Shown here: positions 11,901-26,900 of the stretch, in pieces
Layout: every line of letters starts with the position of its first letter
How positions within the stretch are numbered: position 1 is the stretch's first letter
Assembly (NCBI GenBank): GCA_013399895.1
Contig: VXBA01001255.1
Coordinates: 992,001-1,056,000, forward strand
Direction of reading: 5' to 3'
Length of the DNA stretch: 64,000 nucleotides
Source: Serilophus lunatus
Lineage: Eukaryota > Chordata > Aves > Passeriformes > Eurylaimidae
Program-made: the position numbers and the translations under genes
Notes under the pieces: model-generated
Told to the model about the DNA's origin: nothing
Seen by the model: only the letters and a program-made list of their open reading frames with translations
Databases searched by the model: none

Positions 11901-14900
11901 AATCAAGAGTTTCTCTGTACACTGAGCAAAAGATGAGAAGGCAAGAGGGCTGACAGTTACATGGCAGGAGTGAACTCAAGGATATTAAGACGAGATATAG
12001 ACAGCCTCTTCTACAATACACGAGCAGCTGATCAAGAAAAACTGGCTAAGGAAAAAAGCCCCTGGTACAAGGTCTTTTGGTTCATATTATTCCACTCTCC
12101 CCCCACCAGCCTTTACTTCTTTAATAGTGGCTCAACCTCCCCCAAAGTACCCAGTGGAAGGCTTGATCTGCATTCTAAGGTACAGATGTTAAAAAAACCC
12201 ACTCCTAGTAAACACTAGATGATTTACCCTGTACATCAACCTCTTCCTGAGATTTAATTTTCAGGATTGATTGGTACAATTTTCTGTAAGATTTGAAGCT
12301 GTTCTCTGTCATGATCTCGTTGCTAAAAATATTTTGGTGACAGGCATATCTGAAATAGATCAGAGAAAAGTACTGAAAGTAAATATGCTGAAACACTAAA
12401 GCTTAGGAAGGTGGGTGAAAGAAAAACTCAAATGATAAAAACTGTGAGAAGCTCCATCAACTACAAAGAAGCAGATGTGTAAGTAAATCCATTTTAAGGA
12501 AAGAATCCTAAGAGCTATATGCATACCAGCTTCCTGAATGCCACTGTCCATAGTTTTAAATTCAGCAGAGGTATTTAACCTCTGCAGTTCATCACTGTCC
12601 ATTTGAGAGTCAGTTATCCATGTCATTTTCCATCTTTTTGGCTGGATACAGATACTGGCCACAACTTCAACATGTTGAGTACAGTTGGATACTAACCAGT
12701 TGATATTGCGATTTGCCAAAGTCTCCATCTCTTTTGCTACATTGCTGACAGCTCTTTGCAGAGAAAAGATTAATGGACTTGGATGCCATTAGGTAGTTGC
12801 TCCTACTCCTATTCTGCATTCTGCTTTTACAGTTATTTTCAATATGCCAGCTAAAATCATGGAAATTGAGAACTAAAGGGAAGTTCAGGATAACACTGAA
12901 ATCTTTACTTCATATGAAAACATCACTTCAGAATTCTCATGTATCTTCTGCTAACATCTCATTTGACTAACAGAAGACGCATATGCTATGTTTGACAAAA
13001 AAACCTCCTCTAACAAACAATGTGGAGAGATGATAATTTGTGAAATGCATAAAAAAGGAAACCCTTCAGAATCCTCCTATTGAGTAAAACCATATACTGA
13101 AAAAAATTGAGTTACTACCTTCTACTGAACTGTAAGTAGACTATTTTCCTTCTGAGCATTCATTTTGAATAGGATTAGGGCTAATAATTACAAAAAAAAA
13201 AATCTTGAACTGTTATTAATTAAAGATTCATCCTTCACTAAAGTGAAAGAATTTGGTGTTTATGAAGTGGCAGATCTGAATTCTGTGATCGTCATATTCA
13301 GCAAGCCCATCCATGAAGATGGTGTAACGACTGCATACCAGCCCAAGTGGTCAATGGTAATTCTGTGTGGCTGTTTTTGCAAGATTTTTAATATTTCAGT
13401 GTTGTTGCAGTCACAGAATCCAAATCAAACAGCAGCATTTTACAACTGCCAATTATTTCTACATTTTTTAAGAAGGGTAGTAGTCTGTCCTCAGTTACTG
13501 TGAAATGAAGCAGAGGAACAAAGTGACCCAATTAACAAAAGGGAAAAAAAGGAAAGTCATGACATTCTAGTCATAAATGCAAGATTTTGTGAATGTTTTG
13601 GGATTCTGCAGAATGAAAAGGCCTTTTGATATTTAGGAAGCTGTGAATAGTAAGTTTACACTGACTATAGAAAGTGGAGTGGATCAAACAATTTTTTTTG
13701 TATTTATGTATTAGGTGGAATTGTCCCATATTTCACATTGAGAAAACTTCCCTAGACACATTGTAGTAGTTTTTTTCAGCTGTCAAGAACAGTTAAACAT
13801 TTTTAATGGTACTTTAATCTCCCACAGAAAATATCAGGAACGCAGAGTTCGCATTTCTAAATGTAATGTGCTAACAGATATGACAACAATTGGTACTGTA
13901 TGTGCACAAAAAGATAATTTTGGGAGTGGTACATCAAATCAAGAAGAAATGACATCTACGATCTAACCACAGTCTCAAGAAATGCACGAGACACAAATGC
14001 ATCACCCTAATGGAAAACTGCATGGAAATGTATATTTGTCAAGTGTGATGCATTTCCATGGACCCACTACTGTTGTACCCAAAAATTCAAGGCTTGCTCT
14101 GTTTAGACTCATACAAGTGGCACAGAGGAGTATTATTGACTCTGACAAATGGGAAACTAAAACCTAGATTTTCAAGGAAGACCATAGAGTGGATGGATAG
14201 AGAGACTTTAATGTACCCTTATAAGGCCAAATGATTGAGCAAGTTGTCCAAAAACCTCACAGGTTTCCTGTGAAAGACATGGCCTGTAGAAACTTCAGGA
14301 GTTTCATGGGGGAAGATGTAGTTTAAATTCCCTCTTCAGCTACTGTCTTTATAACTTCGCCTTTCCTCCCACTCCATTGGCTGTCCTTAGCCTTAGTTGT
14401 TTTAGCTAACAAAAATTACCATGTACCACCCACATGATTTTCATGGCTTCTCCTTTCCAAGCCCAGGGTGGATGAGCAGAGTATCAGGACCACAGAGTGT
14501 CCCTGGGCTCTGTTCTAGTACCTGGCATGTGAATACAGTGGATTCAGGGCTGTATCACCATGTCTATGTTGTATGACTGCAAGTGTATATGCTAACTTTA
14601 GGATGCTCTGACAAGAGGGGAAGAGAAGGAGGTGGCTAAAGCACACTTCATTCTCCTGGTAAGTCTGTGCCAACAGTGTGGATGGTGGGTTTTGTGCCTT
14701 TCTATTGTATTTCACTCATTTTCATCACCTTCTGATTTTGAGAATGAGTTAGGTTTTGCCTCCCTTGGGTACTGAAACAAGGGCTTTTACAGAATAGAAA
14801 CATTAATTCTTTTCTACCTGGTCTATTCTGACTGCAAGTCTTCCAGGGAAAGAAACTATTTGTCATTCTGTCTCTGGACAGGCTCACTATGTCTCAGGTG

Positions 14901-17900
14901 TGGAGAGCTGCTTCCCTGTGGGATACAACGCCATGAAAAAAAAAGGACCTAAGTAATGAAATGCTTCCTTGAGGAACCTTATTCCATTGCCATTTTTGTG
15001 AAAAACTATTTCCATTTTGTCCTCGTATACTTCAAAGTTTCTCTTGCAAACTATAAAAAATAATTCAGAGCTGTAACTCCTCTGGGTGTGCGCCTGCAAA
15101 CACACAAACTTGCATACCTGCCTTTGAATAGCTTGGTCCTTGCTCGTGAACACGGATTTCTTTCCTACTAGAAAAGAATGCTATACATTATAAGTAACCC
15201 AGAAGCTACTTAAGCTTTAGTCATCAAAAACATCTGCTCCCAGTACTCAGCTCAGTGACTTCAGGCACAGGAAGAGGCTGTTGAAAGAGCCCTCAAACGC
15301 TTTGCGAAAGAGATAGGCAAAATGGATGACAAAACAGAAACAGTATCAAATTATGCTTAGGAGCAGAGGGCAGAGAGAACTCTTGTGACCCTCAAGCAGG
15401 TCTCTCACTGGGAACAATGTCATCTTTTTCTAAAGTAACTAGGAAGGGAATGCAATACCTACAGATTAGTAAGAAAAACATCCTGATCATCCTGAAGGGA
15501 TCAGGGAAGATATTTCTTCACAAGAAACAGCTGGGTGCAAATGGCAAGTAGTTTCTCTCCCCTCTACAGGTTACCATTTGGAACCTACAGAATGCCAGAG
15601 AAGTTCATGGAGTTATACTGAAAATGACATTTGTTCTTGTCCATAAAAAGGGTCAAGAGTGCACTGCCAGGACTTCCTTTCTTCACAGCCACAAAGACTT
15701 TGTTTTTACAGGAGGGAAAAGAGAGGCATAAAGGGAGGGAGAAATAGACTAAGCTGCTGAGTGCCGGAGGGGAGCTGGCTCAGATGTAAATTTGAAAGTT
15801 TATGGACTGGCTTCCTTGCCAATTTGTGAAGGAGGAAAGGAGAAAGGGGATGAAGGAGAAAAGGGAGGAAAGATTTTGCAGGGCACTAAATCTCCATATT
15901 TTTTACTTATTATATGGGTGGTGAAAATTGCAGAGGAAAGTCATTTGTCAAAACAAAAGATGACAGTTAAGGGTGCTGAGCAAGCGAAAGCTTAAGAATA
16001 TGGTGACTTAGTGGTTCGAGCTAAGTTAACAAGGCCTGAGCCATGGACAAGACAAGAGCCATGGAAAGGCAGAAGTACAGTGGGACTTTCCTCAAGGCTA
16101 GTTATCTTTGCCCCTGGAATCTAAGGCAATAAGCTGAGGGATAGCAAAAGAGATATGGGACATGGGGACATAGTTTATTAGTGAACATGCAGTGTTAGGT
16201 TGTCAAGTGGACTCGATAATCTTAGAGGTCTTTTCCAACCATAACTGTTCTATGATTCTATGATATTTCAGGATTTTTGCCCAGCACAGTGTATTATCTT
16301 TTAGTTACAATCATGCTAGGCTCAGTTGGTAGGTAGGATCTTTTAGGTCTGTAGGGAGATATAGTCCTTCAGTTGTCAATCAATGAAACAATCTTCAGTG
16401 GCTCAACCCCACTTCCTCCATCATGAAGAGGGCAGGCAGATTGTCCAATCCCATCCCTGTGCCTTAAAATAGTGAAGTTCTGAACTGCCTAGATTTACCA
16501 CTCAGCTCTGTTCTCCAGTGCTTTCTCGACTCTTGAAAACCTCATAAATTCTGCTTTATGAAGCTACTCCAGTTCATGTTCACAGGAATAATTCCCTAAA
16601 TCCTTCCTGATTTCTTATGACATCATACAAATTTATGCCAAATTAACATTACTTATGGACCCAAATGGGAGTCTAAACTCCTAATTACAGCTCCAAAGCC
16701 TAGTGTTGGGAAGAAAAAAACAAACAAACAGAACACCCTACCAAAACAACAACAACAATAAAAAATAAACCCCTCAAAACACAACCCCCCCCAAAACAAA
16801 ACAAGAAAAAAACCCAACCACAAACCAAAACCAGCAAAGAGGATGTAAGATTCACCTCAGTGAAAATGATGCATCTCTGCCATAATTATTGGTTCTAATT
16901 AGTCATGCAAATCTGACATATATAGTTAAATATATATATAAATGCATAAACATACATTTCTCCAAGTAATGGACACAATACCTGCTCTAGGTCTGCTGCT
17001 GTTCTTTTTTTTACTCCTGTGGCATCTTGATATGGTAAAATGAAGAGTTCAGCAGATGTGGGCAGACCAGGGAGCACTGCCACCAGAACATGCTTGCTGG
17101 AAATACCTGTCACCTGATACACAGACAAATAATGGACAGATCAACAGTGTGGATGGCACTGAACACTGAGACCTTCTTTGTTAAGACATCATAGTATTTA
17201 TATAAATGATATAGAGTAGGTCTGGTAAAAAGTTGGGGATTAATGATTTCCTGATCTAAGATTTTACCATGTTCTCCAATAAAATATGCAGGGTCTTAAA
17301 GCAAAGCTGATACTCAGACAAGCTAAAAGGAGCTCTTAAGTTACATTTGCACATGGTATGATTTGCTTTGTCTAAATTTAGCTGTTTTAAAGTTGTCTGA
17401 CTATTTCAAATTCTTGAGGTTCTATCTACATTTAGTCAGTGGTAATAAGCCACATGTTAAAGGACTGTATGTGTGCAGAATTGCACTCTAGAAGTGTGAT
17501 TAGCCAAACTACCTTAAAAGCCTTGTGGAGACTCAAGGAGTGAGAAGATGATGAACCAAGTTTGAATCCCAAAAAACCAAACACATCCACATAATTTTTT
17601 GTTTTGTCTTGTTGGCAAAAAAAAAAAAAAGTTAGAACTTAAATAACCCTGAATTTGACATGTTAGACAAAATTCAGAAAAAAAGTACCCCACAGGCATC
17701 AGGGTCATCTCTGGTCATGCATTTCAGCTGATGTCACCATGATAAAACACAATCAGATTGCAGTGTTATTATCCAGAAAAGGACCTAGTTTGGCCCTCAG
17801 GAAGTTTTGTTACCCAAAAGAAGGGGAAACAGAATTTGATGAATCTTTCTCCATTGTCTCTTTGAGTTGCTAACTATCCAGCAAATGCACTTAGATCTCA

Positions 17901-20900
17901 AGGTTTTGATTTAAACCTCAGTTTTCAAGTGCTGAATTTAGCAGGTCACTTTTAAGGAGGGGAAAAAAAAGTTCCCTCAGATAAAAGGCCAGATCACAGT
18001 GGCTGGATGCACCACAGAGATTCCCCCACAGTAAGGACTCACAAGCCTCACAGACATTAAGTGGGCATAAATCTCATGAATTCTTTTCCCTTGGTTCAAG
18101 AGCAAAGACTTGGAGGAGGTACTCATTGAAGAAAATGGCAGACAGAGTCAGCAAAATTGATTCCAAATCACCATTTCCTGAGCTAATTCTGTGTATAACC
18201 CAAGCATGACTGCTGAAAGTCCAGGTTAAAACCAGTGGAACTATGAAAAGGGAATCCTTCCTCTCCATCACACAGTAAAAAAAAAGCACATGGCTTTGTT
18301 GCCTTTTTTTTTTGATTTGTAATGTGGATTTAGGAAAAAACTCTCTAAATATATAAAGATCTTTTATATTCTTTTCAAGTATTCTCTGAAGCCATGGCTT
18401 GCACTATTTTTTGCTTGCCTAACAGGTTACTGTAGCATGTCAAGAAAAAGAGAAAGTATTACCAGTTAATGGAAAGCTTTCATTTTCAAAGGCTGGAATA
18501 ATTTTTTTTTTCTCAAGTGGGAGGCAGGACTCAAAAAATCAATTATGTGAGCAAATAATTATGATCATAACACAAAATAGGACATTACCCCTACTTAGAG
18601 AGGAGATCAGATTCTAGTATAAAACTATAATCTTGTATGTGGAATTTTTAGCTAAGTCTATGGTATTCTGTAATAGGAATGTAATACTTTAATAGAAGTT
18701 CATCAAAATTCTATAGCGCAGCTATAATTTCCTATTGAATTATTTAGTTATTCAACTCATTTTTATACAGTTTACTTAATTGCCTTGAATACTTGATACA
18801 GACATAAGTATGTCAGAAGAACAAGCTCACAAGCTCTGGAAAAATGCTCTTTTTTCCCCCTCTTTCCTCTTCTTCCCCCATCTTTTGAGGAAATCTAATT
18901 AAAAAAGACTCAGACACAATCCAGACAAGTTTGTGTGCACCTGAATAGTTCACTGTTTTTCTAGACTTTTTGCCCAGATGATCCCACCAACGTACACATA
19001 AGCTTGCTAATGACATCTACAACACTTGTATACTTTCAAAACTAGAGTATCTTTATTTTTTAAAAAAGCACAAGAATATTTTTATGGCATTGTCTTCCAC
19101 AGTTAAAGAAGGAACTTCAGAGCTTCTCTATAGTGTCGATGGGAAAATCAGCACCCAATTCTAACCTGTGAGCTCCGTGCTATATAAAAGACCTGAAGGA
19201 CTTTACTGCGTAGTAAAAACTGTTTTCTTTTTGGTCTCCTAAGTTTTCTACAGCATATTTGAAATTCCATTAGAATAGTACTACTTCATACTGGAGGCTG
19301 ATTGAGCATCAAATTGTCACAGGATGCTGGTCTCAAACACTAGTCTATTCTCTTTTTCTGGTACGTAGAAACAAAGAAACACCTTGAGAGAACATCTGAT
19401 CCAGTCCTAATGAAGGAAAAAAGCAGATATCAGAACCATTGTTACACAAGTTTTTTCACAGCTTACCTCCACCAGAGCTCTCTTGACTACTCTGCTGATG
19501 TCCCTTCTCCACTCTGGGATATCTGGATTGTAATCATCAAGGTTCGGAGAGAATGATAATCTCAGGGACTGAAATTTCTCTGCAGATACAATGACATGGT
19601 GGTGAGCAAAGACTGAAATGTCTTATTGCCAAATGAGGGACCAGAACCTAGTGAAACCTAGTGAAAGATGATGCACAGTCTATCAAAGAATTCAGCAGTA
19701 TGCTTGAGAGACTCACTGGGAGAATCGGAGAATCCAAGAGATTCACTACTTGAGAGTCATGGAAATGAAAAAGGTGATCAGTCCTTATTTGAGTGAATGA
19801 ATAGCATTGCAAAGGGAGATGTGTTGGGAATATAAATATAATGTTACCTTCATCTTGACTTCTGCAGCACGCAAGCCCTGTGAAGGAAGCTGTGATTGTG
19901 CTCTCACAGACATGCCACAAACACTAGAAATCTTAACTGGAAGAGGACAGGAATAAATGTAGGGGAGAGGATTAGCCTTGGAAAATGTACTTCATCTCTG
20001 TTGCTGTTAACAGAGAATATTACTGTGATCATGTGTTTAATACAAACAGTTAAAATTGGGATTACCAGTGTTTTTTAGGCTCCACCTACGCTATTTGGTA
20101 CTTTTGTGCTCTAACTGCTTCTGAGGCATGAGTACAAGGTCAAATCAGTACAGATTTCTGTGGACAAATGCAGCACACAGCATTGATTTATCTTTCAAGC
20201 TGAGCAGCTTTTGCATGAGTTAAGAGGCCTCTACTGGCCAAGAAGGGAGAAAACCAGCTCACAAAACAAACTAACATTTTGACAGTGATGTAGGATGACC
20301 AAATAGTGATCCCAGAGAGCTCTGGGAAGGAATGTTCTGCAATCATGTCAGTCTGGACTAACGTCAGTCAGTGGCCTTCGGACATATTATGCTAAACTGA
20401 CAACACTGGAAACTGCATTTATAATCTCACACAATGCATTCTAGAATAGAGACCCCTTGTTGCTGCCAGCTAATCTGGCTCTCTAGCTGCTGAGTATGGA
20501 GAATCCTATGTGAAATGAAAGGGAGAGAACTCACCATACACTGCAATAGTCTTTGTGTCCTGAAGAATTGTGTTTCCTGCTGAGACCTGAACAGTGATGG
20601 TGTTCATCCCTTCCACAGAAAATGTGAATGTGATGCTCCCTTCCAATGTGATCAGTGGCTGTAAATATATCATAAAAGACAAGATTAAGTTAATTTGGCT
20701 GGAAAGGAAATAAAAAATGAGTTTGCCTCTCTAGCTTGTTGTGATGGTTTGGGGAGTTAGTTCCAGACTGGAAACTTTTGACTTACGAAGGCTCCTGTGA
20801 CATGGGAGATAATTTTCTAGAGAGCACAGGAAGCCCAGACAGGAATGTCCTCCTGAAGTTTGATGATTCTAGTATTTCCTTTCTGCTTAGCACGTTAGTT

Positions 20901-23900
20901 GTTCTGGATCCCTTGTTAAAAGTCCATCTTTTCTCACTCCCCAGGGAAGCCAAGATCCTCATATAAGGGCCTGCAAGTCTCCTTGCTCAGGCATCACACT
21001 CCTTTTTCTGATTTAGTGGAAGTCCTTTGTTTAAGGTGACTCAAGGGGGTTGTCACAGAACCAACTAAATTAAAATTTCTCGGTTGTTGTCCCATGTTAT
21101 ACTTAAGACACATAGATATCATTTTTGTAAGTACTGGTGCTTGAGAGGACATAGATCTCCTTATTGTGCTTGCTGTGCAACTGGTTTATAAATGAGTTGT
21201 GCCCCCTTCCAGAAGACTGTGTTCCAACTTCTGTTTTAACTTATTAATGAACTCTGGGTGAGATCTTCAAAGCACTAAATATTAACTGAAACTGTTGCCA
21301 TTGTAGTCTGTAGTAAAACTCTCACTTCAATGAAAACAGAATTAGACCATCTCTGATCACTTACGAGCTTAGGAGATCAGAGGGAAGGTTAAAAGGTGAC
21401 AATCGCAGTCTGTAAGTACCTCTAGGGGGAGATGATTGCTGATAGTGCAGAGAGTTCTTTAATCTACACAAAAAGGCATAACAAGATCCAACAGCTTGAA
21501 TCCGAGACTAGATAAATTCAGACTACCAAAAAAGTCCATGTGTTCAAAGCTCAGGATAATCAGCTGTAAGGAAATAGCTGGGAGAGAGGATCAGAAGAAG
21601 AAGCAGTTTTCCATCTGAGGAAAACTATTAATGCAAAACAACAAGTCAGATTCTGCCTTAATCACAAAGAGTTAAACAAAGCAAAAGGCAATGATGAAAC
21701 TCTCCAACCTGCATTACACAGAAGATAACCATGTGTAGTTATGAAGATCCCTCATGACTCTACAAAATCCACGTGAATCTCGCCCCTCAGAAACTAATTA
21801 GGGTTTCTGGGTACTTCAGCCACAAAGACACGTGAAGTTACAGCTAAAATGTCTGCAGATTCACTAATACTGCAAGCACAGAGGCAGCAGAATGTGATGG
21901 ATGATACTCTCATATGTGAACAGAGCCCAGAGGCAGGGAGCTGTGTTGGGAACCATTTTATCCACCTGTTGCACATGACAACAGAGTGTTCTTGCACATG
22001 TGGTTTAGCATGGAGTGCTGAGGCTCAGGATCGGGTTCAGCATATTTAAGGAGAGGCACAGAACTGACAGCAGTCTCTTCCCTTTTTAGTCACCAGAGAA
22101 AGGAGGTTTAAGCTCTAGGGCTTTGTAAATTCAGTTCCAGATATAAAAACAGCTTCAGTTTGACACGTTCTTTTCCTAAAAAGCCCGCCAAACCCCCTAT
22201 GTTTTTAATCTTCTTGTTACTGAAGAAGGGACAGTGAAGAGGAACAGAAATTCCTGCATGTTTTTGTTAACTATGTCCACCTTGGATGTAAAACAGGAAG
22301 AAAGCTACTGGCAACCTGCATGAAATGGCAGTTAACCTTACAGAAACACAAAGCACTTACATTTCAACATCTTACCTCAAATAACCATCAGTATAGTCAT
22401 CTTCGATTTATAATTTTTTTGCATACATGACTATATAGAAGCATTCCTAGATCCCTCTTTCCCTCCCTCTTCAGTCAAAGAGCTCCTCCAGGATTATTTT
22501 GAACTCAGTCAACCAGGAATACAAACCTCCGTGTTGTTCCCAAACCACCAGACGTAAGTAAGTGTTCCCACTTGGCTTGGCCACAGTACTGCTGTGGCAT
22601 TGATCTCCTTGTTCTTTGTGGTGACAAAGGGCAGAGATAAGTGAACATGTTCCAAGGGGCCTGCAGAGACAGAAGCAGCAAGTGAGTCCTCTGTCCATCT
22701 GAAATGTCAACCCGGGAGGAATACCCATTGGTTTAGGGAAGAAAAGTTTTCCAAATCACCACGGGACATGACAGAATGTTCTGGCTTGGTACCATTTCCA
22801 GAAGGCAGGCATAAGTCTGTTCCTCAGAGAACAGAAGTTACCCCTGTTCCTGCAGCTGAAAATCCTGGACTCACTAATGCATGAACATCATGTCGTCAGG
22901 AGCTTAAACAATAGGGGCAGAGCTGTGTTGTGTGAATACGGCCTTCGCTGGAAAGATGTAGGAATGTGCAGGACAAATGGCTTCAGTGGACATGAAGCAT
23001 CTCTGCTGATGAAAACTGCTACGATTTGATGAACTTCAGCAGAAACTCCCTGAAGACAGCTGTTTACTGAGTGCCTGCATCTTAATGTTACCTTATACTC
23101 CTTCCTTTTCATTAATAAACTCGTTTGTTTTTTTTCAGTATAAACAGAACAAAATTCATTTGACAAGTGACATCATGCCCAGGGTTACACATTTCCCATC
23201 TTCTGGAGACAAATGGGCCTTTGTTGTTAAGTCTTGTCCTGTCCTATAGATTATTTTTCAAAATGTGTTCTCACTGTTCACTAAGGGAAAAAAGCAATTG
23301 TCTTGAGTGACAGAGAAAGAAAAAGAAAGAGAGAAATGGGGACATGAGTTCTTTTAACAAATTAGAAGGCCACATCTACATGTCCTAAATCTAAGAGCTC
23401 CCCAGTGATAAGAACCACAAACATAGCCTTGCATTGTTCCTGTGAAGTGGAGATACACTGCTAGAGGATTTTATACATTTCAAGAGAGTATTTTTTAGGA
23501 TATATCCTATGCATGAATCACCACTCAGACCTTGCTTTTCAGCCTAAAGAAACACCACACTCTGGAGCAAGCATCCTGTATAGCACAATAGGCAGAGAGG
23601 AAAAACTCTTCCAAATCAGATTGCATAAACAATGCCAGAATAAGGATCAGCGTTCCTGAGTTCTTACTGAAATGCATCCTTCTCTGGGCTCTAGACACAG
23701 TTGCTGCTTAACCTGAAGTTATCCATTATCAGACTAACCAAAGCCTGTTATAATCAGACTATTTTTCCTTTCATAAGCAGCAGTCAACACTCTTGAAAAG
23801 TTTTAAGACAACACAATTTCACCCTTATGATTTTAATAGCATCCCCTTGTTCAGATCCATTTCCATTACTAGGCTGTGCCTGCTTTCAGCAAGACCCTGA

Positions 23901-26900
23901 GACCTGAAAAACAGCAGTTTTCCAGGCTAAATATCTCACAGTTCTGGTATCCTTTGAGATGTTTGTCAAATACCCAGTGTCAGCACAGCCCTACAAAGGA
24001 ACACTCTTCCTGATACTGGATGCAGTGACAGCTGTGATGATGGAGCCCATGAGAAGTCTGATACACTCCAACGTAACTGCATTGCTGCTCTGAATAGGAC
24101 TTAAGTGATCCTGCACAGCAGAGAGTGCCCAGCACCTCCTTGGACCTTCACCATTTGCTGGCTAGGAAAGAACATGAAAGAATGGCTCAAGCAACCCAAT
24201 TCTGCCTGAGTATTTCCAGGCACACAGCAGTTGGGTCAAGGCAGCTGAATTGCTGAACTGGTTTTTGGCCAGCAGATGGGGATAGCTCACTCTGCATTGG
24301 CCCTCAGCTTGGCAGGAGACTGCTTTCACACAGGTAAGTTTGAAGAGGAGTCAAGAAAGTTCTTTTCTAAGCTTCATGCAGGGCCATGGAGGCTACAGAC
24401 CTTCATCTGCTCCAGGAAAAAAACTGTGTACAAGAAAAGAGAAAGGGATAAGCTTCTCAAAAGGTTCACTTGTGCAGAGGATGTTATTCTGAAGCATCCA
24501 GACAAGTGCACAACTAACATTCCAGGAGAAAATTTTTACATGTCAGGACAGTTTAGAGACAGCCAGTTGACTGAAGCAGTTTACATATGGCCGTTTATAC
24601 TGTCTATCCAACTCAAAACGTTCCTACTTCACAGTAACCTGCACTTCTGGATTCCTGGACCAACTGCAGCAAAGGCACTGCTTCTGTACACTGGCTACAT
24701 GGCTGCAGCAGGAGGAGAGTGGCATAGGATGAAGGCTTTACTCTTTTCTTTGAGATCAAAAGTACCAAGGTTCAGTGCCTGCAGGTTTTGCCTTCAGCAA
24801 GACTGCTGGGCGTAGGTAGGGAAGGGGTGCTGGAAAGCCAAGATCTGGCTGTGGACACTCATCACCCAGTTTGAAGCCCTTCCTAAAACTCTGGATGTTT
24901 GGGCTGCACACAGCTTTTCTGTGGATCTTAGCAATACAGCGTGTGTGTCTATTTTAATGACAGATATTTTTACAAAACTCCCCAAAGGCCAAGCTCAAAT
25001 ACCCCAAGCAGAATACTCAGTGGAGAGCTGAGTGGCAATGCAAGTATTCAAATAGGATTTAGAAGCTTTTGTAGATCAGGGTGTTTAGACTCTGGAGGGG
25101 GCTGGATTTACTGGACATCTCTGTCCTCAGCAAATCTATTGCTAGTCTGAGTGGCACTGTGCTCATTTGCAACCTGTTTTGAAGTTCCTAATTCTTGTCA
25201 TGTAGAGAAAGATGAGACATATCCCTTAGAGCTGTCACTTCTCCAGGGATTCAGGAACACATAATCTAGGCCTGGCTCCAATGATCACTCAGTATTTAAG
25301 TCCTGTGCTGACATAAAACCATAACCTATCAGCTGCTAAGTCATACAAACAAATCAGAATACTATTTCTTTCTTATGCAGCGCAAACAATCAAAATGGTT
25401 TATAAGCCTTCAATGTATCAAGAAAATGAATTAGAACAGCTATAGCAGAAAGAGACTATGAGTGAGCCAATTAAAAGTGTTTTTGAAGGGAGATGCTTCT
25501 CTAGTACTCCTTCATAAACATTCAATCTCCCACAGCCATACCTCCCACTGCTCCCATCTGTTGACATGATGGTGTAGCCTTAAAGAGCTGCCCTCTTCCC
25601 CTGAAGAGGCAGCTGCTTTCATGCTGTGTGAACTAACTCCAAACTAGAGTCAAAGTATATGGAATGTGCTAAATTATCTAGACAATGTGTGGACTAAATT
25701 TGATAGAGGGTAAGCAGTATTTCAGTAAACAAAACTTAATGTTTAGGAATTTCCTTTTTTCTCAGTTAATCTGGCAAAGAGCCACAGAGTTGAAAACACA
25801 AATAATAAACAAAAAAATCTCACTGTATAAAGAAAATTATAGCCCCAAACAAAATCCATTTGGAACATTACAAAATTTCAGTACATAGGGTGACCCTTTG
25901 GGTTCATAACCATGTGCTAGAATAAATATGAAAGAATACAATATTGTTTTTATTCAGGAACTTGAGATACATTTCAGTTGTAAATCAGAAACAGATTAAG
26001 TAAAAAAATGTTAAAAATAACAGCAGAAAACAAATGTTAGGATAACATTTCTTCTTGCAATACTATTTAATACAAAGATTTTGGTTCCTATGACAACAGA
26101 AAGACTGAAATGCTTTGGTTTCCATTCAGCGGTAGATGTATGTCATTAGAGGGTAAAACACATGTAAAAAGTAAGAGACAAGGCTTTTAAAAGTGATTAA
26201 AGATCCCCGGGTGTCTTTGTTGTTCCGGAATTGTAAGCTTGTTAATGAAAGTGTATCTCAGAAAGGGCTGGACAGTGCTTTGAGGTGTCCCAATTTAGAC
26301 TACCCAAAATTAGAGGTGGAACATGGTTTAAAAAACAAAAGTTAACAGTTAGTCTTGATGATCTTTGGTCTTTTCCAACCTTAATGAATCTATGATTACT
26401 TTCAGCCTGGAATCATCAGTCTGTGTGGAGGACAGATGAACATTCATCATACCCCATCCCTCTGGACCCAGCTGCAAAATCTTAAATGTCACCTCTAACT
26501 ACAAGTAATAATCTTTTAAAGAACAACAGAAGCTCACAATGAGTATGAACATACATACATGTTACATGCAGGTAGAGGACAGCGTTGTCAGAACCCAGGC
26601 TGTTTTCCACCAGCACAGTGACACGGAATATGCCCACATTCTGGTAGACGTGCTTGATCCCATCTTCTGTTGAGCTGAGATTGGCATATGACACAGCAAT
26701 GCCGTCTCCAAAATCCACCTGAATGAGGGATCTCTGGAGATCTCCCTGTAGTGATAGAGAAAGGATCGAAATAGACTTTTCAGAAACTGGATCAGCGGGG
26801 CGATCAAGACCAACTGGAGGATAGCAACAAGATCTGATGTTACCAGACAAAAGGTGGTCCCTTCATCCACTTCCTTGGTAGTCAATGAAGAGAAAGATAT

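Larger units (their letters stand above)
7082..16981 (-). other. SORCS1 intron, 9.9 kb
   Basis: Longest complete intron in the window. It holds an A run beside the acceptor (7087-7104), an A-rich tract at 9189-9227, a (TC)9 run at 10891-10908, a CR1 3' end at about 16150-16266 and an A/C-rich low-complexity tract at 16711-16835. No second gene recognised; the short reading frames look like chance. Confidence 0.85.

Noticed and set aside
26482..26885. Two overlapping minus-strand frames over the PKD exon, both looking like separate genes
   Set aside because: Only 26559-26745 in one frame is coding, bounded by proper splice sites; the rest of each frame is intron or a wrong-frame shadow.
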